Below are positions 44,580 through 52,867 of a stretch of DNA of 64,000 bases, piece after piece. Source of the DNA: an uncultured Christensenella sp. (GTDB lineage Bacteria > Bacillota > Clostridia > Christensenellales > Borkfalkiaceae); NCBI GenBank assembly GCA_910586035.1, contig CAJUHT010000002.1, positions 101,024 through 165,023 of the forward strand, read 5' to 3'. Below the pieces are notes generated by a model. The model worked only from the letters and a program-made list of their open reading frames with translations, ran no database searches and was not told where the DNA came from. The stretch's first letter is position 1. Every line of letters begins with the position of its first letter. Position numbers and translations under genes: made by a program.

Positions 44580-46658
44580 TCAGTCCCCTTCCACCGCCGT
44601 GTTCTGTTTTACTACGCTTACCTTTTCGATAAAGCCGTCCACCTTGTTAAAGTCGGCGTTTTCCGCAAGGAACTGTTTTCTGCCCTCCACCTTGTCGCCC
44701 ATAAGCATATCGATTGTCTGCGCCGCCTGCGTAATGTCTTCGAGCGTTACCTGTATAAGATTGCGCGTGGCGGGGTTCATAGTCGTTTCCCAAAGCTGTT
44801 CTGCGGACATTTCGCCCAGCCCCTTATAGCGTTGCAGGGAATAGCCTTTGCCCACCTTTTTTATTTTTTCGTCAAGCTCCTTGTCGTCGTAGGCGTATTC
44901 CACAATATCGCGCTTGTACACCTTGTACAGCGGCGGCATACCTATATACACGTAGCCCGCCGCAACCAAATCGCGCATATACTTAAAGAAAAAGGTTAAT
45001 AGGATACAGCGGATATGCAGACCGTCCTGGTCGGCGTCGGAGAGTATTATAACCTTTTTATACCGCGTTTTTTCCACCTCGAATGAGCGGTTAAAGCCCG
45101 CGCCTATCGCCGACACGAGCGTCTTTATTTCTTCGTTTTGCAGCGCCTGCAACGCCGTCTTTTTCTGCACGTTCAAGGGCTTGCCGCGCAGGGGCAAAAT
45201 AGACTGAAACTGCCTTACCCTCGCCTGCTTTGCCGTGCCGCCCGCAGAGTCGCCCTCGACTATGAACAGCTCGTTCAAATCGGCGTTTTTGCCCGAGCAG
45301 GGAGCAAGCTTGCCAATAAGATTTAGACCGTCGTTTTCCGAAGCCGCCTTTGCAACGTCGCGCTCGGCGCGGTGCTTTATTCTGTCGTCGGCGGCAAACT
45401 TAGCCTTTTTTGCGATTTCGTCAAACGCCGCCCTGTTGCCGCGGACGGACATCAATGAGGTAAGCCCCTCTATCACTGCTTTTTCTACGGGCGCCTTGGC
45501 TTCGGGGTTGCCGAGTTTCGTCTTGGTCTGCCCCTCGAACTCCACATTGTTCATCTGAACGGTCAAAACGGCGGTAAGCCCTTCCTTCACGTCGTCAACG
45601 ACGAAAGGCGCGTCCTTAGCCTTTAAAACGCCGCTTCCGCGCGCGTACTCGTTTACCGCTTTCAACAGACCGTTGCGGAAACCCTGTTCGTGATAGCCTC
45701 CCTCTACGGTTGAAATATTGTTTACGAACGAATAGAGATTTTCGTCGTCGTTTTTGGTGTGCGCCAAGGCGAATTCTATTTTTATTTTGCCCGCGGGCGC
45801 GCCCTTTACCTGAATATCTTTAACCGCCGAATAGTACAGCGGCTGGGAATACAGTGCGCCCTTGCCGTCGTTGAGATATGTTACGAAGTCTACGAGTCCG
45901 CCGTCATACTTGTAAACGAGCGGCTCGCGCTTGGGGAGGGGAATTTTAACCATCGTTTCTTCCCCGTCGTCGTTAGACGAACTTTCAAGGCGGAACTGCT
46001 CGCGCTCGTCGCGGAAATTTATGCATACGCCCTTGTTTAAAAAGGCGAGCTCTTTCAACCTTTTGGCAACGGTGTCGTAACTCCATTCCACCGTTTCAAA
46101 CACTTCGTTATCAGGCATAAACCGCACCAGCGTGCCCTTTTTCTGCGTGCGCTTGCCCGTGTCTATCAGCTTGCTTTCGGGCACGCCGCACAGCCATTTT
46201 TTATGAGCCTTATCGTACGTGGAAGTAAAGCGCATAGTAAACACGTTTTTGCGGTACACCTCTACGCTAAGCCACTTGGAAAGCGCGTTTGTAACCGATG
46301 CGCCAACGCCGTGCAACCCGCCGGAAAAGGCGTAGTTGCCGCTGTCGAACTTGCCGCCCGCGTGCAGTTTGGTGAATATAAGCTCCACGCCCGACATACG
46401 CGTTTTTGTGTTTATATCCGTGGGCATACCCCTGCCGTTATCCTCAACCGAAGCCGAGCCGTCCGCGTGGAGCACTACCGTTATTTCGTTTGCATAGCCG
46501 TTTGCCGCCTCGTCTATGGCGTTGTCTACAATCTCCCAAAGAATATGGTGCAAACCCTTTACGCCCGTAGAGCCGATATACATACCGGGGCGCACGCGCA
46601 CCGCTTCCAGCCCCTCTAAAACTTTTAAATCGTCTGCGTTGTAACTCTTCTTCTCCAT
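44580..46658 (-). CDS. Type IIA DNA topoisomerase subunit B (GyrB/ParE)
   Basis: I start at the ATG at 46658 (MEKKSYNADDLKVLEGLEAV); the frame open to 46748 runs back through the promoter. The 692-residue ATPase subunit shows EIVDNAIDEA, VEDNGRGMP, FSGGLHGVGASVTNALS, the QTKTKLGN loop, the TOPRIM motif FIVEGDSAGGTAKQARVRQF, and ILSDADQDGLHI where most enzymes have DADVDGAHI. The C-terminal VTLEDITQAAQTIDMLMGDK is GyrB-like, the GVGAS segment ParE-like. It forms a heterotetramer with the adjacent A subunit. Confidence 0.93.
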   Translation of the reverse strand: MEKKSYNADDLKVLEGLEAVRVRPGMYIGSTGVKGLHHILWEIVDNAIDEAANGYANEITVVLHADGSASVEDNGRGMPTDINTKTRMSGVELIFTKLHAGGKFDSGNYAFSGGLHGVGASVTNALSKWLSVEVYRKNVFTMRFTSTYDKAHKKWLCGVPESKLIDTGKRTQKKGTLVRFMPDNEVFETVEWSYDTVAKRLKELAFLNKGVCINFRDEREQFRLESSSNDDGEETMVKIPLPKREPLVYKYDGGLVDFVTYLNDGKGALYSQPLYYSAVKDIQVKGAPAGKIKIEFALAHTKNDDENLYSFVNNISTVEGGYHEQGFRNGLLKAVNEYARGSGVLKAKDAPFVVDDVKEGLTAVLTVQMNNVEFEGQTKTKLGNPEAKAPVEKAVIEGLTSLMSVRGNRAAFDEIAKKAKFAADDRIKHRAERDVAKAASENDGLNLIGKLAPCSGKNADLNELFIVEGDSAGGTAKQARVRQFQSILPLRGKPLNVQKKTALQALQNEEIKTLVSAIGAGFNRSFEVEKTRYKKVIILSDADQDGLHIRCILLTFFFKYMRDLVAAGYVYIGMPPLYKVYKRDIVEYAYDDKELDEKIKKVGKGYSLQRYKGLGEMSAEQLWETTMNPATRNLIQVTLEDITQAAQTIDMLMGDKVEGRKQFLAENADFNKVDGFIEKVSVVKQNTAVEGD

Positions 46659-46710
46659 ACGTAATTTCCCGCAAGTAGGTTTAAGCGGTAAACAATTACC
46701 ACCATATCGT

Positions 46711-46739
46711 ATTATACCATATCTTGTATAAAAAATCAA
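46711..46739 (-). promoter_or_regulatory. Topoisomerase-ade operon promoter
   Basis: Minus-strand TTGATT (46734-46739), 17 bases, TATAAT (46711-46716), about 50 bases before the subunit B ATG. This decides against the longer start at 46748. Confidence 0.75.
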
Positions 46740-46788
46740 GCGCGACAACTATATTTATTGAGCCGACCAATATGCGGCGCACGAAAAA

Positions 46789-46820
46789 AGCGACGGACTT
46801 AACGCCGCCGCTTTTATAAA
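46789..46820 (-). terminator. Terminator after decayed GGDEF gene
   Basis: On the minus strand AAAAGCGGCGG pairs with CCGTCGCTTTT (11 bp, one G-U) around a short loop and runs into TTTTTT. It lies 12 bases past the stop at 46832. Confidence 0.75.
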
Positions 46821-46831
46821 CCGCAATTTAA

Positions 46832-47806
46832 TTATTCTATACTGCCCGCCTCGGTAGGCTGTACCAAAGGCAAATCTTCGAGCTTGATTTTCTGGTAATA
46901 ACATAGCAGCCCCAATACGCTTGCCGCCGTCATAACCGTAGCCACTTCGCTGTTTTGCCATATACGCATCGTGTTGGAAGTATCCACGCGGATATAGCCG
47001 TAGTTTACGCCGTACGCCTCTATTTTACAGTACAGCACCGACTTTATTTTCTGCTTTTCGTACTCCCGCATTATCGCGCCGTAGGAATCTTCGTTTAAAC
47101 TGAAAACGTTGTTCAGGCTGACGTATCCCGCAGAATTTATTAAGGAATCGAGCATTTCGATGGGAATGTGTGAAAATTGCTTCTGTCCCGAAAGCGTAAA
47201 AATGATGCTGTGATTGATATTTTTAGCCGTTTCGATACATATATGGTCGAACATATAATACGAAACGAAGCCCTTGAACACGGAATTGATTGCCATTGCA
47301 ATATCTTCGTCGCAAGCGGTGAGATTGCCGAACAGCGTATAACAAAGTTGCATCTGCGTCTGCTGTTTGTCGCGCTCCTTTTTAAGCGAGATATTGGCGT
47401 GTTTTTCGGGGAGATAGATTATAAAACAGTTTCTGCCCTTAGTCTTTGCGCGGTACAGAGCTTTGTCGGCAACCGACATTAAATCTTTCAACGTAGACGC
47501 ATCGATAGGGTAGCGGGCTATACCCATAGATACGGTTATTGCGATGTTGGGAATACCCTCGAAAACTTAGCGCGCCATTTGGGCAATGACCTTATCGCCG
47601 ACCTGATGCCCGTACGTATCGTTTATGTTTTTGAAGTTGTCTATATCCACAATGAAAAAGCTGAACGGCTTACCCTCTTTTATCAGCCAGGCAAGATATT
47701 GCACCAAAGCTTCCCTGTTGAGTATAGACGTGAGGTAATCGAGAGAATGGCTTAAATCGCGGTTTTTGAAATATTCGAAATGATTTAAAGTGTACTTGTT
47801 ACACAT
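46832..47806 (-). pseudogene. GGDEF-GAF protein gene, GGDEF core deleted and stop codon at junction
   Basis: Two open frames in the same register are separated by one TAA (47567-47569). The first (79 codons from the ATG at 47806, or 127 from 47950) ends ...FFIVDIDNFKNINDTYGHQ, VGDKVIAQMAR, the first half of a diguanylate cyclase domain. After the stop the frame continues VFEGIPNIAITVSMGIARYP, YPIDASTLKDLM, ADKALYRAKTKGRNCF, the end of the same domain, then a GAF-like domain of about 190 residues. The middle, about 45-50 residues including the GG(D/E)EF signature and inhibitory site, is missing. It can no longer make cyclic-di-GMP. The C-terminal 231 codons after the ATG at 47527 might still be translated. 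An assembly error is the alternative. Confidence 0.8.
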
Positions 47807-47976
47807 AGTCGCATTTGCCCCCGACGCCGACCTGCAATATATTTTATTGCTTGCCGACACCTTGTATATTAAATCATTTATTAAAAATTTCGTCAATATG
47901 TTACATAAAATGTAATAAAAATTCAACGGGTTAAGTTTTTTTAACCGCATTAAATAAAGACAAATTATAAAAGCTT

Positions 47977-48010
47977 ACCCCTCTTCCGCCAAATTCCGCG
48001 GAAGAGGGGT
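47977..48010 (-). terminator. Terminator after surface protein gene
   Basis: Perfect 13-bp arms ACCCCTCTTCCGC / GCGGAAGAGGGGT with an 8-base loop, 26 bases beyond the stop at 48036. The following minus-strand sequence is AAGCTTTTATAA, so the U-run is displaced. Confidence 0.65.
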
Positions 48011-48035
48011 AGTTTCATTATTATATATAAAGTTG

Positions 48036-50510
48036 TTATTTGTTCTTCTTTTTGCCCTTGCTCTTTTCTTCAACCTTGGTGTAAACGGCGTCTATGTCGC
48101 CCTTATCCTTGGGTTTGATTATAAGCAGTACGATAAGAGCAATCAGGCACACGCCCGCAACCGACAGCAAAATTATCGAAGTGAGGTTGTTTTTAAGCCA
48201 TTCGCTTTCGCCTTTAAGGGGCGTTGTCTGCACCGAAGAAGCTATCGTCGCGTAGTTTTTGGTGGAGTTGAGCGAGCCGTTGTCCTTTAACGTAAGCTCC
48301 ACAACGTAGAAGTCCTCCACCGACTGCGGAGTAAACGAAATGCTCGTGGGGTTCCAATTGAGCGCCTTGAACTTTTCGTAATTTTCGTCCGTTTCAAGCA
48401 AATCAGCCGCCGCCTTTACGGTTGTAAAATACTTTCTGGTGTTTACTCCGTCCTTGTAAGTGTTATTGAAAAGCTTGTCTATATTGGCTATAAACGTGTT
48501 ATAGTCTATATTTTCGCCCGTTTCCCTCTTTATTGCGTTTCTGTCGAACACGTAAAGCTTGTAGTCGGCTTTGTAAGTGCCGTTTACGCCCGTAATTTTA
48601 AACGTTACGCCGTTATAGTTTGTTCCCACGTAGGCAAGCGAAAGGTTTTCGGGGTCCTCCGCGGTGGCTTCCTTATAGGAAACGTCAAACTCGAAGAAAG
48701 GCAACAGGTCGGCAAAATCTTCGTCCCACACGTCGGAAGTCTTTATTTCCTTCCACTCTATTTCGCCGTTTTCCTTAGCCGCGGGATAGCGCATAGGGTT
48801 GCCGAGCGTATCTGTTATAAAAATGGTAAATCTGTAAGTTACGTCGGCTTCCGAAAGCTCTATTGCCAAGCCGTTTGCGTCGAGAGAGGTTGCCGAGCCG
48901 GTCGTTTTAGCCCTGTAATACAGCGAGTACTTGTAGTCGCGCCCGTTGGAATACTCGTCAAGGAAGTCGTACTCTATTGCGGGGAGATAGAATTTGTTTC
49001 CGCCCGCGTAAAGTTTTTTATCCTCGGTTGCGGCGATTGCTTCGTCAATCTTTTTCTGATAGTCCGTCTGGAACGCTTTAACCGAATTCTTGTATTCGGC
49101 AAGCACGTCGGTCGCTTCCAAATCTGTTTCTCGGGCGTAAGTCGCGCCGTCCTTCGTATCGATTAGTTTAAGGAAGTACGACTGTTTGGTCGTATCGTTT
49201 TTAAGCCCGTCGCCGTAGATATCCACAAGCGCGTCGGGCGCGCTCTCCCTTGCGTACCAATCTACAAACACCTTTTCCTTGTTGGCGGAAGAGCCGGAAA
49301 CGTCGGCAAGCTCGTAATAGATTTTAACAAGCCCGTAAACGTTTTTATCGAGCATTTCGCGGGGGATAAACGTATTTTTCGGGTCCCTCGTAACCCTGAT
49401 GTCGGACGTGGAGGAAACCTGAATGAAAGGGCTCTTCACCTCTTCGGTTTCTTCTTCACCCTCTTCGGCGGTCTTTGTTTCGTAGTCCGTTTTATCGTAG
49501 TCGAATTTATCGGAAGCGTACTGCTCGCCCGTGAGCACGTAGAAGTATGCCGTTGAACGGGGCGACGAGGCAAGCACGTCTATAACCTTATATTTTAAGC
49601 TGATTTTTTTGTTGTATTCCAGATAGGAGGGCGTCTGCGTGAAGCAAATCACGGGGGCGGCGGTATCCTTTACCTTGTATGTGCCGCTCTGCGAATGCAT
49701 TTCAAACGACTGTCCGCTGATATCGTACAGCACCATTTCGGCGGTCTTTTCGGCGGCGTTCTCTTCGAACTGCGCGCTGAACGTAAGCGGGGTTACCGCG
49801 TTGTCGCCGGAAGAAACGTAGGTTGCGCAGCTCTCGTACATATTGTAGAACCAAGCCTGAACGTCAACGCCGTTTACTTTAAGCTTGTAGTTGCCTTTCT
49901 CGTAAGCGCCCAAGCTGATTTCAACGCGCTTGTCCTTTTGAAAGGTGCCAACCTCTTCGTACTTTTTAATCTTCCCCTCCGCGTCTTCGTCAAGCGACTG
50001 CGCCGCTATGAGGCGGAAGTTTTCCTTGTTGTCGACGGGCTCGAAAATTAAATAATTCTCGCTCTTGCCGTCCTTAGTCAGCACGTACTGTTGCGACTGG
50101 AATTTGATTATATATCTCTTGAAGTTGAGGTTGGTAAACGAAAGCTTTATGGAAAAAGCGTTGTCATTGACTTCGCCCGTCAAATTGCCGTCGTCGTCCT
50201 TTACCCCCGTCTTCCAGGCGTAAGCCAAATTCTGACGGTAGGAAACCGTTTGGTCGCCCGTAATTCTAAACATCGTATAGCGGGTGGTTACCGCTTCGTC
50301 CTTGTCGGAGGGAATTTCCTCGGTATGCGTAATTTCCGCGCCCCTTATCGAGGTGTAGAAAACCGAATTGCCGTCCAACTCGACGTACCTGTCGGCGGCG
50401 TAAACCGTAAACCAACCGCGGTTTAAGGCTACGACAGCCGTAGAAAGAGCGACGAGCAATGCGAGCAACAGCGCCGCAACGGTTATTTTAAATCTCCTGT
50501 ACTTTTCCAT
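48036..50510 (-). CDS. Large membrane-anchored surface protein, unknown function
   Basis: The 824-residue protein has a signal or anchor helix at about 10-30 (ITVAALLLALLVALSTAVVA), a large Tyr/Lys/Asp-rich extracellular part with several Ig-like stretches (for example VKDTAAPVICFTQTPSYLEY), and one C-terminal helix (about 785-806, LTSIILLSVAGVCLIALIVL) followed by a basic tail ending KGKKKNK. No catalytic motif or sortase signal is visible. The design, exported domain plus C-terminal helix and Lys-rich tail, recurs in the genes at 59898 and 61269. Promoter: TTGACA (50578-50583), 18 bases, TAAAAT (50554-50559). Function unknown. Confidence 0.75.
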   Translation of the reverse strand: MEKYRRFKITVAALLLALLVALSTAVVALNRGWFTVYAADRYVELDGNSVFYTSIRGAEITHTEEIPSDKDEAVTTRYTMFRITGDQTVSYRQNLAYAWKTGVKDDDGNLTGEVNDNAFSIKLSFTNLNFKRYIIKFQSQQYVLTKDGKSENYLIFEPVDNKENFRLIAAQSLDEDAEGKIKKYEEVGTFQKDKRVEISLGAYEKGNYKLKVNGVDVQAWFYNMYESCATYVSSGDNAVTPLTFSAQFEENAAEKTAEMVLYDISGQSFEMHSQSGTYKVKDTAAPVICFTQTPSYLEYNKKISLKYKVIDVLASSPRSTAYFYVLTGEQYASDKFDYDKTDYETKTAEEGEEETEEVKSPFIQVSSTSDIRVTRDPKNTFIPREMLDKNVYGLVKIYYELADVSGSSANKEKVFVDWYARESAPDALVDIYGDGLKNDTTKQSYFLKLIDTKDGATYARETDLEATDVLAEYKNSVKAFQTDYQKKIDEAIAATEDKKLYAGGNKFYLPAIEYDFLDEYSNGRDYKYSLYYRAKTTGSATSLDANGLAIELSEADVTYRFTIFITDTLGNPMRYPAAKENGEIEWKEIKTSDVWDEDFADLLPFFEFDVSYKEATAEDPENLSLAYVGTNYNGVTFKITGVNGTYKADYKLYVFDRNAIKRETGENIDYNTFIANIDKLFNNTYKDGVNTRKYFTTVKAAADLLETDENYEKFKALNWNPTSISFTPQSVEDFYVVELTLKDNGSLNSTKNYATIASSVQTTPLKGESEWLKNNLTSIILLSVAGVCLIALIVLLIIKPKDKGDIDAVYTKVEEKSKGKKKNK

Positions 50511-50553
50511 ATAATATAAGTCCCGAAATGAGTTTTTTTGCTATAACAAATAA

Positions 50554-50583
50554 ATTTTACACTAATTAAAAGGCGTTTGTCAA
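50554..50583 (-). promoter_or_regulatory. Promoter of surface protein gene
   Basis: Perfect minus-strand TTGACA (50578-50583), 18-base spacer, TAAAAT (50554-50559), about 44 bases before the ATG at 50510. Confidence 0.65.
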
Positions 50584-50651
50584 TAACTTTAACCGCCGAC
50601 AGCCGTTAAATATGCGATTTACCGCGGCAAATTGAGGAAATTTTTTCCTTT

Positions 50652-51341
50652 TTAAAGCTCCGCACGGAAGTTTTTCCATACTCCCTCGTCCTTGGGCGGC
50701 TCTATTTCGAAGCGCATTTTTTCGCCCGTGGTGGGGTGCGTGAACCGCAACGAATAAGCCCAAAGCGCAAGTTTGCCCTTTACAGCCTTCTCACCGCCGT
50801 AACGCATATCGCCGTAAAGCGGGCAGTTAATGGAGGCGAACTGAACGCGAATCTGATGCGTTCTGCCCGTATGTAATTTTATGTCGGCAAGGCAAAGACC
50901 GCCCTTTGTTTCCTTTACCTCGTATTCCAGAGAGGCGAACTTCGCGCCCTCCTCCGTCTGCGTGCAAACGTAAACGGTGTTGTTTACCGTGCTCTTTCTC
51001 AGGTAATTTTCCAAAGTAGCCTGCCTGCGCGCTGGCACGCCGCAAAGCACGGCAAAGTATTTTTTTTCGAATCCGCCGTTTTTCATCTGCTCGCAAAGGC
51101 GCGCCGCCCCCTTGGAAGTTTTGGCAAATACCATAACTCCGCCGGTGGGTCTGTCAAGCCTGTGCACAAGCCCCAGAAACACGTTGCCCGGCTTATCGTA
51201 CGTAACCTTTAAATATCTTTTAACGCAGTCGAAAAGATTGTCGTCGCCGCTCTCGTCGGGACAACAGGCAACGTTCTGCGGTTTTAACACGACTATTACG
51301 TGATTGTCCTCGTGCAAAATTATAAGTTCTTTTTCGTCCAT
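50652..51341 (-). CDS. RluA-family pseudouridine synthase without S4 domain
   Basis: The 229-residue enzyme starts MDEKELIILHEDNHVIVVLK, the usual N-terminus of S4-less RluA members, has the catalytic Asp in LVHRLDRPTGGVMVFAKT, and TGRTHQIRVQFASINCPLYGD. It modifies uridine in rRNA or tRNA; the target is not deducible. It is the second RluA paralogue in the window and lies 42 bases after the methyltransferase gene, probably in one transcript with it. Confidence 0.92.
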   Translation of the reverse strand: MDEKELIILHEDNHVIVVLKPQNVACCPDESGDDNLFDCVKRYLKVTYDKPGNVFLGLVHRLDRPTGGVMVFAKTSKGAARLCEQMKNGGFEKKYFAVLCGVPARRQATLENYLRKSTVNNTVYVCTQTEEGAKFASLEYEVKETKGGLCLADIKLHTGRTHQIRVQFASINCPLYGDMRYGGEKAVKGKLALWAYSLRFTHPTTGEKMRFEIEPPKDEGVWKNFRAEL

Positions 51342-51383
51342 AAAAATCCTTGTTTATTTACGCGGTTTGTTTATTCGGTTTAT

Positions 51384-52259
51384 TTACGCATTGCCGCCCT
51401 CGAAAAGTCCGCTTGCGCCGCAGGGAAGCACTATGCCCTCGTCCGTGGGCAGGCACACCTCGTACGCGGAAACCTTTCCCCTTCTGCCGCCCAGCGCCAG
51501 CGTTAAAATATTGTTCAACACCGCGGGCTGTAACCCCGTCGTGTAGCTGTTAATCAAAACGAAGAGAGGATTGTCCGCAAGCACTTGCGTGCAGGACGCG
51601 ACAAAGTCGTACAAGCTGTCCTCAATCTTCCACATTTCGCCGTTGGGTCCCCTGCCGTAGCTCGGCGGGTCCATTATTATGGCGTCGTACTTGTTCCCGC
51701 GCCTTATTTCCCGCTTTACGAATTTTGCGCAATCGTCGATTATGTAGCGTATTCCGCTGTTCACGCCCGACAGCCGCGCGTTTTCGCCCGCTCGCTCCAC
51801 CATTCCCTTAGCCGCGTCCACGTGCACTACCTCCGCGCCCGACTTTGCGCAGGCGACCGTAGCCCCGCCAGTGTAGGCGAACAGATTTAAAACCTTTATC
51901 TTTTCTCCCCTCGCGGCTTTCGCGCCGTCGAGCAACGCGCGCATCTTATCCCAATTGACCGCCTGTTCGGGGAAGAGCCCCGTATGCTTGAAGCCCATAG
52001 GCTTGATTGAAAAAGTCAAATCTTTATAGCCGACCGTCCACTGCGGAGGAAAAGGTTTGCGCACCTGCCAACCGCCGCCGCCCTTTTCGCTTCGGTGATA
52101 GACGGCGTTGATATCCGGACGGGCGTATAAATCTTCCCGCGAGTGCCATATGACCTGCGGGTCGGGGCGCAACAGAGTTACGCCGCCCCACTTTTCAAGC
52201 TTCATTCCGTCGCCCGTGGCTATTATGCGGTAATCGTTCCAGCAATCGGCAATCTTCAT
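51384..52259 (-). CDS. Class I SAM-dependent rRNA methyltransferase (RlmI-like)
   Basis: The real start is the ATG at 52259 (MKIADCWNDYRIIATGDG), giving 291 residues; the frame open to 52724 only reflects the complement of a phage gene. The SAM-binding motif is KVLNLFAYTGGATVACAKSG (about 125-144), the acidic strand end is VVHVDAAKG, and the catalytic-loop motif is IIMDPPSYGRG. This arrangement matches the methyltransferase half of RlmI/RlmK-type enzymes acting on 23S rRNA; the PUA domain is missing. The transcript should be leaderless (see promoter). Confidence 0.88.
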   Translation of the reverse strand: MKIADCWNDYRIIATGDGMKLEKWGGVTLLRPDPQVIWHSREDLYARPDINAVYHRSEKGGGGWQVRKPFPPQWTVGYKDLTFSIKPMGFKHTGLFPEQAVNWDKMRALLDGAKAARGEKIKVLNLFAYTGGATVACAKSGAEVVHVDAAKGMVERAGENARLSGVNSGIRYIIDDCAKFVKREIRRGNKYDAIIMDPPSYGRGPNGEMWKIEDSLYDFVASCTQVLADNPLFVLINSYTTGLQPAVLNNILTLALGGRRGKVSAYEVCLPTDEGIVLPCGASGLFEGGNA

Positions 52260-52266
52260 AATAAAG

Positions 52267-52295
52267 ATTATAGGATAATCGACGGCAAAAGTAAA
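52267..52295 (-). promoter_or_regulatory. Methyltransferase promoter, probably leaderless
   Basis: Minus-strand TTTACT (52290-52295), 17 bases, TATAAT (52267-52272). The -10 box ends 8 bases before the A of the ATG, and no Shine-Dalgarno sequence is present, so the start site should fall on or next to the start codon. Confidence 0.7.
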
Positions 52296-52316
52296 GCAAA
52301 AAACCGGATAAGTAAA

Positions 52317-52347
52317 GGCGCGGGCGGCAAAATTTGCCGCCCGCGCC
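52317..52347 (-). terminator. Terminator of the virion-gene cassette
   Basis: Perfect 15-bp arms (GGCGCGGGCGGCAAA / TTTGCCGCCCGCGCC) around a single base, 20 bases after the last cassette gene, followed by TTTACTT on the minus strand. It separates the cassette from the methyltransferase gene. Confidence 0.8.
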
Positions 52348-52366
52348 CACCGCGCGCCGTTAAAAG

Positions 52367-52867
52367 CTAACCGCGGGTAAACGAAGCGAGATAATTGTAC
52401 AGAGTATTGTAGTAGCTGTCCAGATACTTCTGCGCTACGGTGTCCGCGCCGTACAGCGCCAACCGCTCGTTCGGGTCCTCGATAGTCATATAGTAATCCC
52501 TGACCGCCGTGTACCTTTCCAGATAGGAAAGCTCGTAGTCGACAAGGTAGCCAGAATTGTCGTTGCCGTCGTCGCCCGTATCGCCGTCGCCCGTCGGCTC
52601 CTTCAACGACATATTGAAAATTAGCTGTTCGCGCAGAATTTCTATTTTGTACTCGCACTCCGCCGTCAGCTCGGCGGCAACCTGTTCGTACACTGCGGAG
52701 CTTTGCATACAGTTGGAGTAGCACAGCCGTCTGTACTCCGCCAGCTCGGCGGCAAGCTTGTGTTCCAGCTCGTTTTTCTTCTGTTGAGCCGTGCGCAGAA
52801 GTTTAAGCTGAATGGTCTGCAACGCCTTTATTTCGTCTTCGCTCAAAGTTATTATATCGAAAGTCAT
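52367..52867 (-). CDS. Helical protein, last gene of virion cassette, unknown
   Basis: Start taken at the ATG at 52867, with GGGAGG 6 bases upstream. The 166-residue product is mostly helical: a coiled-coil-like N-terminal half (about 8-85, IQLKLLRTAQQKKNELEHKL), an Asp/Gly-rich linker (GDGDTGDDGNDNSG, about 95-110) and a Tyr-rich C-terminal half (YLDSYYNTLYNYLASF). I recognise no family. Its place after the nozzle-like gene is where podoviruses carry tail needle or internal virion proteins, but nothing in the sequence proves that. It overlaps the preceding gene by 4 bases. Confidence 0.7.
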   Translation of the reverse strand: MTFDIITLSEDEIKALQTIQLKLLRTAQQKKNELEHKLAAELAEYRRLCYSNCMQSSAVYEQVAAELTAECEYKIEILREQLIFNMSLKEPTGDGDTGDDGNDNSGYLVDYELSYLERYTAVRDYYMTIEDPNERLALYGADTVAQKYLDSYYNTLYNYLASFTRG

